From the NCBI GenBank assembly GCA_015231925.1, contig JADGAQ010000019.1, positions 1 to 35,461 of the forward strand: 35,461 nucleotides of DNA, given 5' to 3'. The first letter of the stretch is position 1. Every line of letters begins with the position of its first letter. Made by a program: the position numbers and the translations under genes. Shown here in pieces: positions 31,073 to 35,461 of the stretch. The stretch is from Magnetococcales bacterium (lineage in GTDB: Bacteria; Pseudomonadota; Magnetococcia; Magnetococcales; JADGAQ01). The notes under the pieces were generated by a model, which was not told the DNA's origin, searched no databases, and saw only the letters and a list, made by a program, of their open reading frames with translations.

Positions 31073-32872
31073 ATGTCCGGGGAAAACCTCAATTCCGCTC
31101 TCAACCCCAGCCTGCTCTTTCGCGAAGCGGCCGAGGCCCATCAACAGGGCCTCCTGGAACAGGCCGAAAAGGCTTATCGCAAAGTACTCACCCTGCAGCC
31201 GACCCATGCCCAGGCCTTGAACAATCTGGCCGTGCTGCTGGAATCGTGGGGGCGTTTCGAGGAGGCCCTGCCCCTGATGGTGAAGGCCCAAACCCTGCGC
31301 CCCGAAGATGCCGAGCCCCTGAACAATCTGGGCTCCCTCTATCTGCGCATGGGCCGGATCAAGGAGTCCGCCGACGCTCTGACCCGGGCGCTCACCCTGC
31401 GGCCCCATTACACCGAGGCGCTGCACAATCTGGGCGCACTCATGGAACGCATGGGGCGTTTCGACCTGGCCCTCGACGCCTATCGCCAGGCACTGGCCCT
31501 GACGCCCCAGGATGCCGAACTATACAACAACATCGGCTCGCTGTTGCTGAAGATGCAGCAAACCGCCCTCGCTGTCAGCTCTTTTCAGGAGGCGGTGCAA
31601 CTCAACCCCTCCCTGTTGCCCGCCTGGAGCAACCTGGGCATCACCCTGGGCAAGCTCAAACAGCACGCCGCCGCCGTGGAGGCCAATCGCGTGGCCGTGC
31701 AACTGGCGCCTCGGGCCCCGGCCTTTCATCTGCTGCTGGGCGAGGCCCTGTTTGCCGCCGACCGGCTGGAGGAGGCCATCGCCGTCTTTCAGGAGACCCT
31801 GGCCCTGCTGCCCAAAAACCCCGTCGACGCCGAAAGCCGCGATCTGGCCAAGGAGACCCACCACAATCTGGGGGTGACGCTGCTGGAGCTGGGACAGTTC
31901 GAAGCGGGGATGCGCTCCCTGCGACGCGCCCTGGGTTTCGATGCCGAATACCAACCCGCCCAACTGGCCCTGGCCCTGGCCCTGCTGGCCACCGGTCGCT
32001 TCACCGAGGGCTGGGAGCGTTTCGAATACCGCATCACCACCCCCGGCCCGGACGGAAAGGCCCGCGTTTTCCCACAACCCATCTGGAAGGGGGAACCTCT
32101 CGCCGGGCGCACCCTGCTGGTGGCCACGGAACAGGGTTTCGGCGACATGCTGCAGTTGGCCCGCTTCATGCCCATGCTGGCGGCGCGGGGCGGTCGGGTG
32201 GTTCTGGAAGTGCCCATCGGTCTGCTGACCCTGTTGCACGATCTGCCCGGCACGGTGCAGGTGGTGGCCTACGGCACGCCGTTGCCCGAATTCGACCTGT
32301 GGATTCCCGCCCTGAGCCTGTTGCGGGTGTTGGGCATCGAGGATCGCGATCTGCCCGCCGCCGGGGGTTACATCACCGCGCCCGCCCCCCTGGAGCCGCC
32401 GCTGCCGAGGGAGGGCGTCAAGGCCCTGATCGGCCTCTGCTGGCAGGGCAACACCGACCACGCCCGGGACCAGTACCGCTCCATTCCCTTTGCCTCTCTG
32501 GAACCGCTGCTGGCGCTGCCGGGACTGCGTTTCGTCTCGCTGCAGGTCGGGCCGGGCAGCGAGGCCCCCGGCAACCACCCCTGGGCCGAAAGCATGCTGC
32601 GTCCCGCGCTGCCCGATTTCGCCGCCACTGCACGGGTGGTGGCCCAACTGGATCTGGTCATCACCCCCGACACCTCACCCGCCCATCTGGCCGGAGCCAT
32701 GGGTCGTCCGGTATGGACCCTGCTCTCCTACGTCCCCGACTGGCGCTGGCGTCTTTCCGGGGAGTCCACGCCCTGGTACGCCTCCATGCGTCTGTTCCGC
32801 CAGGCGCAACGCAATGACTGGCCGGAGTTGGTGCAACGGGTGGTTGCCGCGCTGCAGGAGCGTTTTCCCTGA
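31073..32872 (+). CDS. TPR-repeat glycosyltransferase family protein
   Basis: The 599-residue protein carries about eight TPR units in its first half (repeated A..NLA/NLG...G....A..A...AL.L.P patterns from residue 15 to about 320). A C-terminal glycosyltransferase-B-like half follows, with WKGEPLAGRTLLVATEQGFGD, QYRSIPFASLEPLLALPG and the GT9/GT41-like donor box TPDTSPAHLAGAMGRPVWTLL. Such proteins are common in proteobacteria; some glycosylate proteins such as flagellins and others have no known substrate. ATG 31073 has GGGG 7 bases upstream; an in-frame ATG at 31031 has no ribosome site. The gene is tightly linked to the GNAT gene behind it. Confidence 0.88.
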   Translation: MSGENLNSALNPSLLFREAAEAHQQGLLEQAEKAYRKVLTLQPTHAQALNNLAVLLESWGRFEEALPLMVKAQTLRPEDAEPLNNLGSLYLRMGRIKESADALTRALTLRPHYTEALHNLGALMERMGRFDLALDAYRQALALTPQDAELYNNIGSLLLKMQQTALAVSSFQEAVQLNPSLLPAWSNLGITLGKLKQHAAAVEANRVAVQLAPRAPAFHLLLGEALFAADRLEEAIAVFQETLALLPKNPVDAESRDLAKETHHNLGVTLLELGQFEAGMRSLRRALGFDAEYQPAQLALALALLATGRFTEGWERFEYRITTPGPDGKARVFPQPIWKGEPLAGRTLLVATEQGFGDMLQLARFMPMLAARGGRVVLEVPIGLLTLLHDLPGTVQVVAYGTPLPEFDLWIPALSLLRVLGIEDRDLPAAGGYITAPAPLEPPLPREGVKALIGLCWQGNTDHARDQYRSIPFASLEPLLALPGLRFVSLQVGPGSEAPGNHPWAESMLRPALPDFAATARVVAQLDLVITPDTSPAHLAGAMGRPVWTLLSYVPDWRWRLSGESTPWYASMRLFRQAQRNDWPELVQRVVAALQERFP

Positions 32873-33795
32873 CCACCACCCCGACCGATGCGGCGGTCGC
32901 GGTTGCCTTCCGCCTCTATTTCGGCCCCTGGATCGTGGCGCGTCCCCGTCTGAAGGTGGTGGTGCGGGAACCCTCTTCCGAGGCGATTCTCTCCAATCGG
33001 GAGGTGCCCTTCCCCCCGGAAAGCGGGGCGCTGCTGCTGCGCTCCTGGCCCCTTGAGGCGGAGACGCCGCGTTTTCGACTGGAGGGCGGGCGGCTGCACT
33101 ATCTGACGCAACGTTACCCTCGTTACGGCGTGGCCCTGGGGGGTACCTTCGAGGCCTATCTGCAGAACCATTTCTCCGCCAAAAGCCGTTCCACCCTGCG
33201 GCGCAAGGTCCGGGCCGCCCTCGACGCCGAACAGGGGGGGCTGCGTTTTCAGTGCTGTCATCGACCGGAGGAGGTGGATGACTATCTGCGCGCGGCGGCG
33301 ATGGTTTCGGAACGAACCTATCAGGAGCGGCTGCTGGATGCGGGGCTGCCCCGGGATGAGGCGTTCCGGCAAACCACCCGCGCCCTGGCTGAAGCGGGTC
33401 GATGGTGGGGATTTCTGCTGTGGCACGGACAAAGACCGGTAAGTTACCTCTACACGCCCTGGCAGGAGGGTGCGTGGCGTTATGCCTGGCTGGGTTACGA
33501 TCCGGAGTATGCCCGCTGGTCCTGCGGCACGGTTTTGCAGTGGCTGGCGCTGGAGGAGCTGTTCCGGGGGAACGTGGCGGACTGGTTCGACTTCACCGAG
33601 GGGGAAGGCGACCACAAACGGCTATTCGCCACCAATCGCCGCGAGTGCGGCACGGTGTGGATTCTGCCCGTGGGGATGCGCAGTATGACGCTTGTCGGCC
33701 TGCACCGGCTTCTGGAGGGGCTCTCGTCCGGGTTGAAACGCCTGGCCGCCTGGGGAGGCGTGGCGGCAAGGCTGCGACGCTGGGTGAGGCGATAA
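32869..33795 (+). CDS. GNAT / BioF2-like (CelD-type) acetyltransferase domain protein
   Basis: The protein has the Acetyltransf_6 (CelD/BcsL-like) fold: HFSAKSRSTLRRKVRAALD, SERTYQERLLDAGLP, GFLLWHGQRPVSYLYTPW and the family end motif WFDFTEGEGDHKRLFATNRREC. These proteins are linked to polysaccharide or peptide-type acyl or aminoacyl transfer. The start is unusual. The only standard candidate, GTG 32935, has no ribosome site, while CTG 32869 has AGGAG 8 bases upstream and overlaps the TPR gene stop as CTGA. I chose the CTG, giving 308 residues; the GTG would give 286. The gene is coupled to the TPR glycosyltransferase and likely shares its pathway. Confidence 0.78.
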   Translation: MTTTPTDAAVAVAFRLYFGPWIVARPRLKVVVREPSSEAILSNREVPFPPESGALLLRSWPLEAETPRFRLEGGRLHYLTQRYPRYGVALGGTFEAYLQNHFSAKSRSTLRRKVRAALDAEQGGLRFQCCHRPEEVDDYLRAAAMVSERTYQERLLDAGLPRDEAFRQTTRALAEAGRWWGFLLWHGQRPVSYLYTPWQEGAWRYAWLGYDPEYARWSCGTVLQWLALEELFRGNVADWFDFTEGEGDHKRLFATNRRECGTVWILPVGMRSMTLVGLHRLLEGLSSGLKRLAAWGGVAARLRRWVRR

Positions 33796-33802
33796 ATCCG
33801 CC

Positions 33803-33980
33803 TTTTAATATTTTAAGTATCAAAAAAAGAAAATGTTCTGTCCTTTGACTTTTTGGTTTTTTCTTTGAATCTCTTAAAGAAAAAATAATTATATTTATTA
33901 AGTCAACTTCAAAACCTCAATAAAATTAAAAAGTCAAAGGAAAAGTCCTGAGGGGGCAGCAGAGCTCCCCCTCAGACTCC
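33803..33980 (-). repeat. AT box plus degenerate GC hairpin, copy J
   Basis: The AT box (33803-33850) follows the GNAT stop after 7 bases. After ~80 AT-rich bases comes AGTCAAAGGAAAAGTCC and a 9-bp hairpin CTGAGGGGG/CCCCCTCAG (33948-33975). The order matches the other composite repeats read in reverse. The GC part is strongly degenerated. Confidence 0.65.
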
Positions 33981-34012
33981 CCCAACCCTTTTTATAACTA
34001 AAAGATAAAACA

Positions 34013-34038
34013 GATAAAGCCATTTTCATGGCTTTATC
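34013..34038 (-). terminator. Hairpin terminator of the carbonic anhydrase gene
   Basis: A perfect 11-bp stem (GATAAAGCCAT and its complement) with a 4-base loop lies 14 bases past the minus-strand stop at 34052. On that strand it is followed by TGTTTTATCTTTT, as expected for an intrinsic terminator. Confidence 0.7.
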
Positions 34039-34051
34039 AAAAAAACAAAAC

Positions 34052-34759
34052 CTACAACCACTCCACCGTTCCGGTTTCCAGGTTGTACACCGCGCCGACC
34101 ACCCGCAACCGACCCGCCTGAATCAAATGCTCCACCTCCGTGGAACGCCGCACCAGATCACTCATCGACTGCCGCACGTTCTCTTTGATGGCATCGGCAA
34201 TCAGGGCCTCCCCGGCCAGACCCTTGGACTTGATGCGATTGGCCGCCGGCACGATGTTGTCCACCAGCAGGGGAATCTGCCCCCCCACCTTGTCACCCTT
34301 GACCACCGCCGTCACCGCCCCGCACTTGGTGTGACCCAGCACCAGCACCAGCGGCGTGCCCAGATGCCCGGTGCCATACTCGATGGTGCCGATCTCATCG
34401 ATGTCGGAGACATTGCCCGCCACGCGAATGACGAAGAGATCCCCCACCCCCTGATCGAAAATCAGCTCCACCGGAACCCGTGAGTCGGCGCAGGAAAGTA
34501 CACTCACGAAGGGATGCTGCCCATCCTTGACCGTCTCCTGCAAGCGGGCCAGCGAGGTGTTGGGATGCATCGACTTGCCGGACACGAAACGGGCATTGCC
34601 CTCCTTGAGACGCTGCAACGCCTGCTCCGCCGTCACCGCGCTCACCGGCGGGACATGCCCCGGATCCCTGGCCCCGGCCAATACCGGCAGCGCCGCAACC
34701 ACCGAACCCGCCGCCAGGCCCGTCAACACGCCCCGCCGTGTCAAGCCGCACTCACACAT
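34052..34759 (-). CDS. Beta-class carbonic anhydrase with Tat signal peptide
   Basis: The enzyme interconverts CO2 and bicarbonate with a zinc ion. The 235-residue protein has the beta-class zinc ligands and dyad: Cys90, Asp92 and Arg94 (SCADSRVP) and His143 and Cys146 (GHTKCGAV), with the normal VIRVAGN box between. The N-terminus holds a twin-arginine signal (LTRRGVLTGLAAGSVVAALP, then AGA), so the folded enzyme is probably exported to the periplasm, where it could supply bicarbonate or help pH control. ATG 34759 has GGAAGGGGG about 6 bases upstream. In-frame codons to 35002 overlap the divergent sensor gene and are not protein-like. It is a single gene with its own terminator. Confidence 0.92.
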   Translation of the reverse strand: MCECGLTRRGVLTGLAAGSVVAALPVLAGARDPGHVPPVSAVTAEQALQRLKEGNARFVSGKSMHPNTSLARLQETVKDGQHPFVSVLSCADSRVPVELIFDQGVGDLFVIRVAGNVSDIDEIGTIEYGTGHLGTPLVLVLGHTKCGAVTAVVKGDKVGGQIPLLVDNIVPAANRIKSKGLAGEALIADAIKENVRQSMSDLVRRSTEVEHLIQAGRLRVVGAVYNLETGTVEWL

Positions 34760-34950
34760 GTCAGCCCCCTTCCGAAAGAACAACCACCCGTAAAAGTCTC
34801 GATTATCCCCCAAACTCCCCTCCGAATGCGAGCCCTTTTTACCCTCTCCACAGCGGGCCCTTCGGTGACACCAAGGCAAATCGGTGGCTTTCCGTCCGAA
34901 GAGAGGGCAAAATGCCGTAAACTTGAACACCGCCACAAGGATACAGGCCG

Positions 34951-35461
34951 ATGCCCGATCAACGCGATACAGCACCGCCTTCCGATAAGCAAAAGAGGTC
35001 AATAAGCATTACCATAAGAGTTATTTTGGCGACCGCGTCTCTTCTGCTTTTATCTCTTACTTTTATCATTCTGTTTTTTATCGATCACCAGAAAAACACC
35101 ATCCTGGCGCAGAACGAACGCGCCATGAGCCTGATGGTCGGCAATATTCGCAGCGGTCTGGGAACCATCATGATGGCGGGTTATGCCAATATCGCCCGGG
35201 ATTTCATCCAGGATATCCGTCGTGATCCGGCGATTCTGGAGTTTCGCATTTTGCGTCCCGACGGAGGGGAGGCTTTTCTGGACAACAACACCATTCAAGA
35301 GGTGAACCGACGCCTGGGAACGGAGGAGTTCCTCCCCCGGGACAAGGAGCGCCACATTCAGATCCTCGACGAATCGAACCCGGAATTGGCCAAGGTGGTG
35401 TCGGGAGGTACGGTTCCGCCCTACCAACACCGGGAAGAGGGCCTGGCCCAGGTGACTTTTC
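34951..35461 (+). CDS. Membrane sensor protein, 5' part (partial)
   Basis: From ATG 34951 the frame is open to the window end (170 codons). The protein starts with a polar Lys/Arg-rich segment, then one long transmembrane helix (VILATASLLLLSLTFIILFF, about residues 24-43). An extracytoplasmic region follows (SLMVGNIRSGLGTIMMAGYANIARDFIQDIRR, then EFRILRPDGGEAF) that resembles the sensor part of chemotaxis receptors, histidine kinases or diguanylate cyclases. The output domain lies outside the window, so the class is open. The ribosome site is weak. The first ~30 codons are AT-richer than the rest. Confidence 0.75.
   Translation, partial: MPDQRDTAPPSDKQKRSISITIRVILATASLLLLSLTFIILFFIDHQKNTILAQNERAMSLMVGNIRSGLGTIMMAGYANIARDFIQDIRRDPAILEFRILRPDGGEAFLDNNTIQEVNRRLGTEEFLPRDKERHIQILDESNPELAKVVSGGTVPPYQHREEGLAQVTF

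Overview
The window is 35.5 kb of gene-dense, GC-rich bacterial DNA from an unidentified, probably Gram-negative proteobacterium. The Wzm/Wzt surface-polysaccharide exporter, Tat-type and Sec-type signal peptides and periplasmic c-type cytochrome point that way. The mix of genes would fit an alphaproteobacterium or a Magnetococcia-like lineage, but nothing here fixes the taxon. No rRNA, tRNA, CRISPR array, transposase or integrase was seen. Gaps between genes are filled with families of short non-coding repeats.

Layout. (1) 1-1,464: the 3' end of a membrane protein, a repeat block, a formylglycine-generating-enzyme-like (SUMF1) protein and a second repeat block. (2) 1.5-11.7 kb, cation and stress block: two tandem MgtE magnesium channels on the minus strand, a tandem-domain UspA protein on the plus strand, a ~475-bp palindromic MITE-like element, a third MgtE, a DUF47/PhoU-like protein, and divergently from it trkA-trkH for potassium uptake. 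One 13-bp palindrome occurs both upstream of uspA and upstream of the third mgtE, so the two may share a regulator. (3) 11.9-19.8 kb, minus strand: a surface-polysaccharide cluster with a Wzt-type ATPase, a methyltransferase, an asparagine synthase-like amidotransferase, a Wzm permease, a second Wzt ATPase and an acyltransferase. The two ATPase genes share 557 bp of perfect identity, with diverged flanks. (4) 20.3-27.4 kb: nucleotide-sugar genes (two RmlC-like epimerases, a sugar C-methyltransferase, an SDR, a GNAT acyltransferase, a DegT aminotransferase), a family 2 glycosyltransferase, and an ArsR-type regulator placed directly behind one epimerase. (5) 27.5-35.5 kb: a small periplasmic LTXXQ-like protein with a CX3CH motif, convergent with a diheme cytochrome c; a DUF4139 protein; a TPR glycosyltransferase with a GNAT protein; a Tat-exported beta-carbonic anhydrase; and the start of a membrane sensor protein cut by the window end.

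How it fits together. Region 2 reads as Mg2+/K+ homeostasis linked to stress. Regions 3 and 4 together read as synthesis of modified deoxy- and amino-sugars, their assembly into a glycan, and ABC export. The most unusual signals are the shared palindromic operator, the gene conversion between the two Wzt genes, the nested palindromic element, and the composite AT-box plus GC-hairpin repeat found across the window.
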